Shown here in pieces: positions 52,531-61,287 of a stretch of DNA of 64,000 nucleotides. A program made the position numbers and the translations under genes. Source of the stretch: Caldilineaceae bacterium (lineage in GTDB: Bacteria > Chloroflexota > Anaerolineae > Caldilineales > Caldilineaceae). The stretch lies in the NCBI GenBank assembly GCA_020846635.1, contig JADLDO010000054.1:62001-126000 (forward strand), written 5' to 3'. The first letter of the stretch is position 1. Every line of letters starts with the position of its first letter. The notes beneath the pieces are model-generated. The model was not told where the DNA came from and did no database searches. It saw only the letters and a list, made by a program, of their open reading frames with translations.

Positions 52531-53787
52531 ATGAATCGTACCCGCACAATTTTCATCGCCATTCTAGCCGTTGCAGCCGTGATTATCGCGGTTTCGCTCC
52601 TGCTCACTGCCAACAGCAGCGATCCCACAATCGCCGGGCTTACCGTGGAACGCCCCGACTCGGTCAACATTCGCATCCTCACCGCGCTGCCAATCGAGCC
52701 GTGGGTACGCAGTGCCGCCGCCGAGTTTAATGGTGGCGATCACACGATTGACGGTGTCCCCATCCAAGTCGAAATTGTCGCCATTGATGGACTAACTGCC
52801 CTGGGCCGTTGGGATCGCAACGAATATGGCGCGCTCGAAGCCGGCGTGGTTCCCGAAAATCTGAGCGACGCGCAGCGCCAGGCATTGGAAACTTTCCCCA
52901 CTGCCTGGATTCCCGACAGCCGCTATTTGGTCGAGCTTGCCAACGCATCCTACAGCGAACGGTTGGGACGCGATGTCTTTCTCACGGATGGCGAATATCG
53001 CGCTCGCCCGATTGCCATTAGCCTCTTTGCGTGGGGCGTTTACGCCAGCCGCGCCGACGTATTAGAGTCAAAGTTTGGCGAAATCAACTGGGAAAGCATC
53101 CACGACGCCGCCATCGCCCGCGGCGGCTGGCCCGAATTGGGCGGGCAGTCAAGTTGGGGCTTCTTCAAGCTGGTCGTTCCCAACCCCAGCAAGAATGCTG
53201 GTGGGCTGGCTGCCATGATCTCCGCCGCTGGTGAATTCTATGGGCGCACCGACATCAGCGTCGAAGATGTCACCAATCCCGAATTTCAGGCATGGCTCAA
53301 CGAGTTAATGGGCGCTGTCACCGATTTCAGCAGCGCCAGCGCCTATACCGCCGAGGACTTTGCCCTCTTTGGCTACAGCGTGGGCGATGGCGGGCAGCTT
53401 TTGGAGAGTGACCTGCTGCAAAACATGCAAGGCATCCTCACCCGCTGGGAAGACCCGCTGCAAATCTATTATCCCGAATATGTGACCTGGTTCGACTTCC
53501 CGTTCACGGTCTGGGTTGGCCCGGAAACCAGCGCCATCCAGAAGAACGCCGCGCTCGAATTCCAGCGTTTCCTGCTCAGTGACACCGAGCAGCAGGCCGC
53601 GCTGGCCTATGGTCTGCGCCCTGCTAACGCCAACATTCCGGTAGACGCCACCGATGAGAGCCTCTTTGTGCGCTGGGCCGACCAGGGTGTCCAGCCGGTC
53701 GTCCCCCGTACGACGGCTATGCGCAGCCCAGATCGGGATGTTCTGCTTTCACTGCTGCGTTGGTTTGAACTCAACGTGGCCCAGTAA
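52531..53787 (+). CDS. Extracellular substrate-binding protein, membrane-anchored
   Basis: 418 residues. A signal-anchor at about 7-26 has no lipobox Cys. The rest is a periplasmic-binding-protein fold of the type used by extracellular solute-binding proteins ('SINVRILTALPIEPWVRSAAAEF' region near 45, 'LFAWGVYASRADV' near 165, 'FQRFLLSDTEQQAALAYGLRPA' near 345). No permease or ATPase is encoded nearby, so it may sense rather than import. Its TAA overlaps an ATG that opens the next frame. The ligand is unknown. Confidence 0.82.
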   Translation: MNRTRTIFIAILAVAAVIIAVSLLLTANSSDPTIAGLTVERPDSVNIRILTALPIEPWVRSAAAEFNGGDHTIDGVPIQVEIVAIDGLTALGRWDRNEYGALEAGVVPENLSDAQRQALETFPTAWIPDSRYLVELANASYSERLGRDVFLTDGEYRARPIAISLFAWGVYASRADVLESKFGEINWESIHDAAIARGGWPELGGQSSWGFFKLVVPNPSKNAGGLAAMISAAGEFYGRTDISVEDVTNPEFQAWLNELMGAVTDFSSASAYTAEDFALFGYSVGDGGQLLESDLLQNMQGILTRWEDPLQIYYPEYVTWFDFPFTVWVGPETSAIQKNAALEFQRFLLSDTEQQAALAYGLRPANANIPVDATDESLFVRWADQGVQPVVPRTTAMRSPDRDVLLSLLRWFELNVAQ

Positions 53788-53810
53788 TGTGGCCGAGTGA
53801 GGTGATCTCC

Positions 53811-55586
53811 ATGAGTCAGCAACGCAGACGACGCACTCCCGCAGAACAGGCGCGCCGCAACCGCAACATCTGGATAGGCGTCGGCGCGCTCCTCGTCGCC
53901 ATGATCATTTGCGCCGCATCTGCCTTCAGTGGCGGCATGTGGGTCCTCGGTCTATTCGGCAGAGACGATGAGGCCGTAGCCACCAGCCCCACTTGGTCAG
54001 CAGACAGCGCCGAATTGACGATCGCCGTCTCTCCTGTCATGGCGCCCGTCCTGCAGGAGATGGCAAGCAGCTTTAACAGCCTGGATTTACACACACCAGA
54101 CAACAAGAAGATGACCATCTGGATTGTGCCGGTAGTGCCGGAACAGATGGTCGAAGAAGCGATAGGGCTGCCCAACTATCAGGCCATTTCGCCCGACAGC
54201 AGCCTCTGGCTGGATCAACTAGAGCAAGAGTGGGCGGCGCGCCAGGCAGACAGTCCCACCGACACCCAAATCCCCATCGGCCAACGGCGCGTCAGCGCGC
54301 AGACACGCTACGCTGTCAGCCCGATTGTGATTGCCGCATGGGAACAGGTTGCGCGTGAACTCGGCTGGCCCAACCGTCCCATTGGCTGGCAGGAAATTCA
54401 GAACAAGGCGACCGAAGACCCCAACTTCAAGTGGAATCACTCCGCCACCAACAATGCCAGCGGACTCCTGGCGACTTTGGCCGAATTCTATGCAGGGGCA
54501 GGGCTGACGCGCGGTCTTACGGTGGAGGCTGCCACCGCTCAATCCACGCTTGATTATGTGCAGGCGGTCGAAGGCACAGTGCGCTTCTATGGCGAAGGCG
54601 AAGAGGTCATCACCAAACGCTTGGCCGAAGAAGGGCGCGGCTTCCTCGATGCCTTTGTCGCCCAAGAGCGTGTTGTCATCGACTGGAACAGCCGCAACCC
54701 GGATGACCCCTTGGTCGCCATCTATCCCGCCGAAGGCACACTCTGGACCGATCACCCATTGGCCCTGTTGGAGTTGGGATCGCAATCGAACGAGTTAGCA
54801 GTGACCGATAATCAACGGCTCACCTATCAGGCCTTTGCCGACTTCCTGCTCGCGCCCGATACCCAGGGCCGCTTCCTGAGCCTGGGCTATCGCCCTGCCG
54901 ATTTGTCACTGGAACTCGATGCTGCAGGTTCGCCCTTTGCCGGTAATACCCTGGTAGATTGGCGACAGCCGCAAACCACTCTACAGATGCCGTCGCCTAG
55001 CGTCATCGAAGTGGTACGCAATGTCTGGTACTATACCAAGCGTCCTACCAACGTCTACTTGGTTGTGGATACCAGCGGCAGCATGGAAGGCAACAAGATT
55101 GTGCGTGCCCGCGAGGCGCTCGCCGCCTTTGTCCAACAGATCCAGGGGGATCGCGACCGCCTGGGCATCGTGGAATTCGCCAGCGGGACCAAGACCTTTC
55201 TGCCTTTGCGCGTCATGGATGAAAAGAATCGTGCGGACACACTCGATGTCATCAACGACATGGATGCCTACGGAGGGACAGCCCTGGTGGATGCCGTCTA
55301 TGCCGCCGTCACCGACATTGCAGCACAGGATGATAGCGGGGCCATCAACGCCATTGTGGTCATGACCGATGGGCAAGAGAATGAGAGTTATTACCGGCTG
55401 CACGACCTGGAGCAATTGCTCAATAGCACAGGCAGCACCCGTCCGGTCATCTTCACCATTGCCTTTGGCAATGATGCCGACGAACCGCTGCTTACGGAGA
55501 TGGCTCGCATTGGACAAGGCCAATTTCGTCGAGCCGACGAAACCGATATCGAAGAACTCTATCGCATCATTTCGACCTACTTCTAA
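53811..55586 (+). CDS. Substrate-binding domain fused to a VWA domain
   Basis: 591 residues from ATG 53811, preceded by GAGGTG; an in-frame ATG at 53787 overlaps the previous stop (TAATG). A membrane helix lies at about 22-45. A solute-binding fold similar to that of the preceding gene spans about 60-400. A VWA domain follows from about 415, with the MIDAS DTSGSMEG near 420 and 'VVMTDGQENES' near 520. This SBP-VWA fusion cannot act in ordinary ABC import. It probably forms a surface complex with its neighbours. It is exported, with the bulk outside. Confidence 0.87.
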   Translation: MSQQRRRRTPAEQARRNRNIWIGVGALLVAMIICAASAFSGGMWVLGLFGRDDEAVATSPTWSADSAELTIAVSPVMAPVLQEMASSFNSLDLHTPDNKKMTIWIVPVVPEQMVEEAIGLPNYQAISPDSSLWLDQLEQEWAARQADSPTDTQIPIGQRRVSAQTRYAVSPIVIAAWEQVARELGWPNRPIGWQEIQNKATEDPNFKWNHSATNNASGLLATLAEFYAGAGLTRGLTVEAATAQSTLDYVQAVEGTVRFYGEGEEVITKRLAEEGRGFLDAFVAQERVVIDWNSRNPDDPLVAIYPAEGTLWTDHPLALLELGSQSNELAVTDNQRLTYQAFADFLLAPDTQGRFLSLGYRPADLSLELDAAGSPFAGNTLVDWRQPQTTLQMPSPSVIEVVRNVWYYTKRPTNVYLVVDTSGSMEGNKIVRAREALAAFVQQIQGDRDRLGIVEFASGTKTFLPLRVMDEKNRADTLDVINDMDAYGGTALVDAVYAAVTDIAAQDDSGAINAIVVMTDGQENESYYRLHDLEQLLNSTGSTRPVIFTIAFGNDADEPLLTEMARIGQGQFRRADETDIEELYRIISTYF

Positions 55587-55588
55587 GC

Positions 55589-56422
55589 ATGCTAACCATG
55601 ACCACCATTCGTTCTGAATTACAACAGAAGGCGCATGGCACGCTCATCCAATATGCGATCTTTCGCGTCGAAAGTGCGCTCATCATTGCAATATCGCTTG
55701 TGTTGACCTTTGTCTACCCACGCCCTTTCTTCTGGTGGCCTCGTTTTGGGTGGCTTCTCTTGGGTGTGGTGGCTTTAGGCGTCATCATCTATTCCAGCCT
55801 GACCGATGCTGAGGCCAATGCCCAAATCATGCTCAATATGTTCCAAGAGCAATTCAACCCGCGCGCCATTGCCGACAAAGAACTGCGCGCCAAGGTAGAG
55901 TCCGCCCTGGAATATCAACGGCGCATCGAAACGCAAATTCGCCAGCACAAGAGCGGCCTAATCCGCGATCGGTTGGAAGATACCGCCGGTCAGATTACCG
56001 CCTGGTTGAGCAATATCCACCAGATTGCCCTGCGCCTTGATACCTACCGGCGTGACGACCTTTTGGATCGCGAGCGTTCGGCGCTCCCCAAGGAAATCGA
56101 TCAACTGATGGCCCAGCGCCGCACAGAAGGCAACGCCAAAGTGCAGGAACAGCTCGATCAGGTGATCGCGGGTAAGCGCGACCATTGGCAATCGCTGCGT
56201 GCGCTCGACGCACGCATGAAAGAGGCGTCGCTGCAACTGGACCAAAGTGTCACGGCCCTGGCGACGATCTACAGTCAAGTGCAGCTCATTGATGCCCAAA
56301 GCATCGGCAGCGGTCGCGCCGAACGGCTCCAGGCCGACATTCAAGAACAGGTGGCGCGCCTCAACGACCTGGTGAGCAGCATCAACGATGTCTACAATAT
56401 CAATACTAAAGGACTTGGTTGA
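55589..56422 (+). CDS. Membrane protein with long coiled-coil domain
   Basis: 277 residues, unknown function. Two membrane helices at about 28-45 and 52-68 are followed by roughly 200 residues rich in heptads ('LEYQRRIETQIRQHKSGLI', 'EIDQLMAQRRTEGNAKVQEQ'). It starts 2 bp after the SBP-VWA gene and ends 6 bp before the next, so it is in the same operon. It could be a membrane scaffold coupling the surface proteins to PspA; that is inference. The ATG at 55598 is an alternative start. Confidence 0.8.
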   Translation: MLTMTTIRSELQQKAHGTLIQYAIFRVESALIIAISLVLTFVYPRPFFWWPRFGWLLLGVVALGVIIYSSLTDAEANAQIMLNMFQEQFNPRAIADKELRAKVESALEYQRRIETQIRQHKSGLIRDRLEDTAGQITAWLSNIHQIALRLDTYRRDDLLDRERSALPKEIDQLMAQRRTEGNAKVQEQLDQVIAGKRDHWQSLRALDARMKEASLQLDQSVTALATIYSQVQLIDAQSIGSGRAERLQADIQEQVARLNDLVSSINDVYNINTKGLG

Positions 56423-56428
56423 TTCACG

Positions 56429-57565
56429 ATGAGAAGTCGTCTGCTTCTAACCACCCTACTCCTCGTCTCGCTCCTTCTGGCAGCTTGTGGCGGCAGTCGT
56501 GCGGCAGATCAGGGTGAAGTCTATGTCTACGTCGCGGTTCCCCTGAGCGGCTTTCAAGCGAACGGTGGTCAAACCGTCTTAGGGGGTGTGCGACTCGCCG
56601 CCGCGCAAATCAACCGCAGCGGTGGACTGCGTGGCTATCAAGTTGTCGTGCGCCCGCTGGATGACCAATCGGATAGCGAAGTAGCGGTCGCCCAGGTCGA
56701 AACCATCCGCGCAGCCATCAACGACGGCGACACGGTCATCGGCGTGATCGGCCATCTCAACAGCGGTCAAACGCTGGCGGCGATGGAGCTTTATCAGAAC
56801 ATGCCCTTCGTCGTCATTACGCCCACCGCGTCCGAACAAAGCCTGACCACGCAGGGCTACACAAACTTCTTCCGTGTCAATGCCAATGATGCGGTTCAGG
56901 CTGCGGTTGCCGCCGGCTTCCTCGTCAATGACCTGAGCGCCCGCCGCGTTGCCGTGATCCACAACGACACCGAGTATGGGCAAGGGCTAGCGTCTTCCTT
57001 GGTCAAGGAGTTGGAGACACGCGGGGCTTCTGTTGCGGTCAACCTGCAAGTGACTGAGGGCCAGTCCATCTACACGAAAGAGATCGAACGTCTTCGCCAG
57101 GCGCAGGCCGATGCCATCTACTATGCCGGTTACGAGATTGAAGCGCCCTATTTGCGTGCTGCGCTCGTCGAATCAGGCATTAACCTACCTCTGCTTGCCA
57201 GCGATGGTGCTTTCCTCGCCGCCACCATTGACGAATCCGCAGGGACAGCCGACGGCATGTACGTCAGCGCCTTTGCCCCCAGCCCGCATAACGTTGCCGA
57301 CGCCCAATGGTTCGAAGCCTACCAGGCTGTCGAATATCGCAACCCCGACACCTACTCCGTCAATGGTTATGTCGCCATGCAAGCTCTCGCCGCAGCCGTA
57401 CGCGATGCCGACTCCTTCGACCGTGATGCCGTCGCCGAAGCCTTGCGTGACAACACTGTAGATACCCTGCTTGGCGACCTACGCTTCAAAGACGACGGCG
57501 ACCTCGTCGATCCCCAAATCTGGATCTACCAGGTCCAAAACGAAGAATTCGCCCAGGTCAAATAA
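56429..57565 (+). CDS. Lipoprotein, branched-chain amino-acid-type (LivJ) binding protein
   Basis: 378 residues. The lipobox LLAAC gives lipid attachment at Cys20. The mature part is a type I periplasmic binding fold ('VYVYVAVPLSGFQANGGQ', 'VGVIGHLNSGQTLAAMELYQ', 'TPTASEQSLTTQGYTNFFRV' in parts). LivJ-type proteins bind branched-chain amino acids or related ligands. The matching LivHMGF transporter is not in the window. It is the last gene of the tight operon and ends before a hairpin. Confidence 0.88.
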   Translation: MRSRLLLTTLLLVSLLLAACGGSRAADQGEVYVYVAVPLSGFQANGGQTVLGGVRLAAAQINRSGGLRGYQVVVRPLDDQSDSEVAVAQVETIRAAINDGDTVIGVIGHLNSGQTLAAMELYQNMPFVVITPTASEQSLTTQGYTNFFRVNANDAVQAAVAAGFLVNDLSARRVAVIHNDTEYGQGLASSLVKELETRGASVAVNLQVTEGQSIYTKEIERLRQAQADAIYYAGYEIEAPYLRAALVESGINLPLLASDGAFLAATIDESAGTADGMYVSAFAPSPHNVADAQWFEAYQAVEYRNPDTYSVNGYVAMQALAAAVRDADSFDRDAVAEALRDNTVDTLLGDLRFKDDGDLVDPQIWIYQVQNEEFAQVK

Positions 57566-57577
57566 TTCATCCTACTC

Positions 57578-57609
57578 CCCACCCGGAAGCCTTAGGGCTT
57601 CCGGGTGGG
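57578..57609. terminator. Hairpin between converging genes (CCGGAAGC family)
   Basis: A perfect 14-bp stem (57578-57591 with 57596-57609, loop ttag), core ccggaagcc/ggcttccgg. Its outer pairs differ from those of the hairpins at 3138 and 26725 but stay complementary. Confidence 0.7.
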
Positions 57610-57639
57610 TTCCCTTATCTTCTCGGCGTGAGTTAGGCG

Positions 57640-58854
57640 TCAGTCCTCTACCTCGACGCGCTCCAGAATGCCTAGCACCTGAATCGGAAACATCACGGAC
57701 TTCTGGGCATAGTCCAACTGGTTAAGTGTCCCGGAGATAACGGCATCGTACTCCGGAATCCAGTACAGGAAAGAACCCGATGACCCCGACACGCCATAGA
57801 TATCTGGATATCCACGAAACAGAAAAAACAGGCCAGCCGGGCGAATACACCATAGGCCGTAGCCGTAGTCGACGCCGCTGGCGATGGCATTTTCGGTCCA
57901 CTCCGCTTGGAAGCGCTCCAGGTCTACCGGCTGGCCGTGCAACAGCGACCGCAGCATAAGATGTAGGTCTGCGGTCGTGGTCGCCAAACCGCCGCCCGCC
58001 CAATCCAGCGTGAGGATCGGCGTATGTGCGGTGTTTAAGTTGCCGAGCCAGACATCAGCGTACGGCGCGAGATCGGCGTCCGGCGGATTCGTGAGCGTAT
58101 GATACCAGGTCTCGCGCAGGCCAAGTGGCCGCAGTACCTTAGCGGCGACTACCTCATGGAACGGCTGTCCTGTGGCGGCTTCGACGATCAGTCCCAGCAG
58201 ATCGTAATTGGTATCGGAATATGTGAAGACTTCACCCGGGATGCCTGCGGGTGGGAAGTGCTCCTTAGTGTAGGCCAGCACTTCGAGCGGCGTCCAGGTG
58301 CGGCCTGGCTCAAGGAGCAACAGTTCCTTGAGGTTGGGCGCACCGTCGACGGTTTTTCCCTCATAGTAATCAGGGAGGCCTGATCGATGACCTAGCAGTC
58401 TGCGGATGGTGACTTCCCGGAGAGCTGCGTCGCCGCCTTCTATCGGGAGGCCGGCATACGTCTCCGGTTCCAGCCACAGAGTCACATCATCATCCAGAGA
58501 AAGAACGCCTTCCTCGACCAGTGCTAGAACTGTCGCCGCCGTGAACAGCTTGCCGATACTGGCAGAGAGGAAAGGCGTGCTATCCGTCATCGCCGCGCCG
58601 CTGCGTGCATCCGCTACGCCGGCAGCCCACACGCCGGAGAGACCGAGTGCCGGTGCTTCTACGCGCAACACGGCATTGCGCACAGCATCGTCATCGGCAA
58701 CAGCACCGCGCAGCATCTCCGCCAGCATATTTTCGGCTTGCGCCGGCGTCAGCGGTCTGGCGAAACTACCCATCGCGGCAGAGGCCGCCACGCCGCCTAT
58801 GATGAGCAACGCGAGGACGGCCAACAACACAATGATCAACCTTCGTCTTTTCAC
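57640..58854 (-). CDS. Beta-lactamase-fold serine hydrolase
   Basis: 404 residues from GTG 58854, with TTAGGAG upstream. A signal/anchor is at about 6-27. The SXXK motif is S99-I-G-K102 in 'LSASIGKLFTAATV', and the second motif is 'YSDTNY' (Y212). 'GLATTTADLHLML' is near 300. The fold covers D-alanyl-D-alanine carboxypeptidases, class C beta-lactamases and esterases; the sequence does not decide which. It is exported. It is a single gene. Confidence 0.88.
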   Translation of the reverse strand: MKRRRLIIVLLAVLALLIIGGVAASAAMGSFARPLTPAQAENMLAEMLRGAVADDDAVRNAVLRVEAPALGLSGVWAAGVADARSGAAMTDSTPFLSASIGKLFTAATVLALVEEGVLSLDDDVTLWLEPETYAGLPIEGGDAALREVTIRRLLGHRSGLPDYYEGKTVDGAPNLKELLLLEPGRTWTPLEVLAYTKEHFPPAGIPGEVFTYSDTNYDLLGLIVEAATGQPFHEVVAAKVLRPLGLRETWYHTLTNPPDADLAPYADVWLGNLNTAHTPILTLDWAGGGLATTTADLHLMLRSLLHGQPVDLERFQAEWTENAIASGVDYGYGLWCIRPAGLFFLFRGYPDIYGVSGSSGSFLYWIPEYDAVISGTLNQLDYAQKSVMFPIQVLGILERVEVED

Positions 58855-59334
58855 GACTAGACTCCTAAGATCGCATAATGACCCGCGAACCCCTTGCGCC
58901 GGGCGTGGGTCGTGCCGAAGCGTATTACGACCTTTTTCGGTCTAGCTTCTTATCCTACAACACTCTCCACCTGCTTGTATCAAGCAGATGGAGAGATTGT
59001 ATCCTGGTCAGGTGGACAGCTTTACCTGGCGTATTGCTCCAGCTTTGCCTTTCGAGATCTTGACCCGCTCAATGATGATGCACTACCTAGGTTATGGTGC
59101 GAAACGGATTTTGAATTGCAGAAGCCACTACGATTGCAGTACACTTCCAGAGAATGGCCTGTGCGCTATCTCCTCAGTGGGCCTCTGCGTCAACGCTAGG
59201 ATTTCCGGCATCCCCCTGGCGGGAGGTGAGTTCCTGAAGATGCGGAGCGGCAGATGGGCGTATACGTTCAACCTTCCGTAGTGAGTTTCAGCAAATCGAG
59301 TTGAGAGAAAATAAGGTCGCATTGAGAACTGCAT
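58855..59334. other. 480-bp region without a supported gene, with two hairpins
   Basis: Two short frames are open but neither has a ribosome binding site or a recognisable protein. Two stems are visible: ggtcgt/acgacc near 58907-58934 followed by T5, and a longer 15-bp stem with one mismatch (58963-58977 with 58981-58995). They might end transcripts or belong to a decayed gene. Confidence 0.5.
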
Positions 59335-60213
59335 ATGGCTACTATACCGACGACAACCAGGCGGCGTGTACATGTACGCCAGAAGCGCATGAACTGGCGA
59401 ATCATTGCCGCCGGAATCCTAACGGCATTAGCCGGGCTGGGCTGGGTTGCCTTACATATCCAGCCAGCACCGTTCCCGGCTGTACCGCAGCCCGCCACAC
59501 CGCCAGAAACAGTTCCCTTACCCCAGGGGCTGCCTGCACCCGTGGAGCGGTTCTACCGCCAACTCTACGGTGAGCGGGTGCCCGTACTCACGTCAGCCGT
59601 AATTAGCGGGCGTGGTAAACTGCGGGTGCCCTCAGACCGCGGCATTACTTTCCCAATACGTTTTCGATTCACCCATGATGCTGGGCAGGGATACCGCCAC
59701 TATATGGAAGCAACTTTGTTTGGCTGGCCCCTCATGCGAGTCAACGAACACTTCCTGGAAGGTCAAGGTCGCATGGAACTGCCTTTTGGGGTGACCGAGG
59801 GTGAACCTAAGGTAGACCAGGGTGGCAACTTGGCCCTATGGGCCGAATCCATTGCCTGGTTGCCGTCTCTGCTGATAACTGATCCACGGGTGCGTTGGGA
59901 AGCGGCGGACGATGTAACAGCCCTGCTGGTTGTACCGTTTGGCGAGGGTGAAGAGCGATTTGTTGTGCGCTTTGATCCGGATACGGGCTTGCCCAACCTG
60001 CTGGAGTCTATGCGCTACAAGGGAGTAGCGGACACTGCCAAGACATTGTGGCTCAATCATATCTTGACCTGGGAGACCGTTGGCTCAACCCAAGTCTCTG
60101 GTGAGGTCGCTATTATTTGGCTGGACGAAGGTACGCCCTGGATACGCTTGATGACCGAAGAAGTTGTCTATAACATAGATGTGCAGGAATATATCCGAGC
60201 GAAAGGCCCTTAG
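59335..60213 (+). CDS. DUF6544-like protein, membrane-anchored
   Basis: 292 residues. A membrane helix is at about 23-40, then a conserved-looking domain 'LPAPVERFYRQLYGERVPVL' near 68, 'ATLFGWPLMRVNEHF' near 123, 'SIAWLPSLLITDPRVRWE' near 170 and 'MRYKGVADTAKTLWLN' near 224. The pattern fits the DUF6544 family, which has no known function. ATG 59389 at residue 19 (MNWRIIAAG) is an equally good start. It ends 15 bp before the converging galT. Confidence 0.72.
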   Translation: MATIPTTTRRRVHVRQKRMNWRIIAAGILTALAGLGWVALHIQPAPFPAVPQPATPPETVPLPQGLPAPVERFYRQLYGERVPVLTSAVISGRGKLRVPSDRGITFPIRFRFTHDAGQGYRHYMEATLFGWPLMRVNEHFLEGQGRMELPFGVTEGEPKVDQGGNLALWAESIAWLPSLLITDPRVRWEAADDVTALLVVPFGEGEERFVVRFDPDTGLPNLLESMRYKGVADTAKTLWLNHILTWETVGSTQVSGEVAIIWLDEGTPWIRLMTEEVVYNIDVQEYIRAKGP

Positions 60214-60228
60214 CCAAATATGCTGCCC

Positions 60229-61287
60229 CTACTCGCCCCCAGCCACCCGGTAATGCACCTCGCTCAACTCGCGCAGCCGCGCCGCTGCCTGCTCCGCCGT
60301 AATATCCCGCTGTGGATTCGCCAATAGCTCATAGCCCACCATAAACTTCTTCACCGTCGCCGAGCGCAGCAGAGGCGGATAAAAGTGCGCGTGTAGCTGC
60401 CAGTGAGCATAGTCGCCGCCATCGGTCGGCGCGCCATGCCAGCCCATCGAATAGGGGAAACTTGTTTCAAACAGATTGTCATACTTTGTCAATAGCCGCT
60501 TGAGAATCTCCGCTAACGCATCGCGTTCATCCCCTGTAATCTCCGGCAGCGTGCGTACATGACGGCGAGGCAGCAGCAATAGCTCATAGGGCCACACACC
60601 CCAAAACGGTGTCAGCGCCACCCAATGCGCATTCTCCACCACCACCCGCTCGCCGGTCTGCACCTCTGCCGCCAAATAATCGACCAGCAGCGGTGTCCCC
60701 TTCTCGGCATAGTAGCGGGCCTGGTGTTGATCTTCCAGCGCGGGCAGCATCGGTACACGATGGCTTGCCCACAGCTGCCCGTGGGGATGGGGATTGGAGG
60801 AGCCCATCATCTCGCCCTTGTTTTCAAAAAGCTGCACATAGGCAATATCGTCGCGGCGGCCTAATTCCGTCACCTGCTCGCACCACACGTCCACCACTTG
60901 CCCGATCTCAGGTAGTTCCATCTCCGGCAGCGTGAGGTCATGGCGCGGGCTAAAACAAATCACACGGCAAATCCCTGTCTCAGCCTGGATGCGAAAAAAG
61001 GAATCGCTCCCCAACTCTACCTGTGGCCCTTGTGGCAGCAGCGCCGCAAAATCATTCTCAAAGACAAAGGTGCTTGTGTAAGCCGGGTTGACCACTCCCC
61101 CCGCGCGCTCATTGCCGGGACATAGATAGCACTTGGGGTCATGCGCCGGTCGCACTTCTGGCGCGCGCTTCTCCACCTGCCCCAGCCAGGGCCGTTTGGT
61201 GCGATGGGGCGACACCAACACCCACTCGCCCGTCAGTGGATTGTAGCGCCGGTGAGAATGTTCGGTTGGGATGAATTCGGGGCTCAT
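60229..61287 (-). CDS. galT: Galactose-1-phosphate uridylyltransferase
   Basis: 352 residues of the Leloir pathway enzyme that exchanges galactose-1-phosphate with UDP-glucose. The active site 'NPHPHGQLW' has the nucleophile His169; zinc ligands include C53 and C56 in 'CYLCPGN'. Length fits. It overlaps the ROK kinase gene by 4 bp (its ATG lies in that gene's end), so the two are co-translated. The context suggests sugar catabolism. The galK and galE genes are not in the window. Confidence 0.93.
   Translation of the reverse strand: MSPEFIPTEHSHRRYNPLTGEWVLVSPHRTKRPWLGQVEKRAPEVRPAHDPKCYLCPGNERAGGVVNPAYTSTFVFENDFAALLPQGPQVELGSDSFFRIQAETGICRVICFSPRHDLTLPEMELPEIGQVVDVWCEQVTELGRRDDIAYVQLFENKGEMMGSSNPHPHGQLWASHRVPMLPALEDQHQARYYAEKGTPLLVDYLAAEVQTGERVVVENAHWVALTPFWGVWPYELLLLPRRHVRTLPEITGDERDALAEILKRLLTKYDNLFETSFPYSMGWHGAPTDGGDYAHWQLHAHFYPPLLRSATVKKFMVGYELLANPQRDITAEQAAARLRELSEVHYRVAGGE

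Noticed and set aside
58894..59281. Two overlapping frames of about 100 codons after the beta-lactamase-fold gene
   Set aside because: No ribosome binding site, no motif, and a hairpin lies inside; treated as non-coding or remnant sequence.
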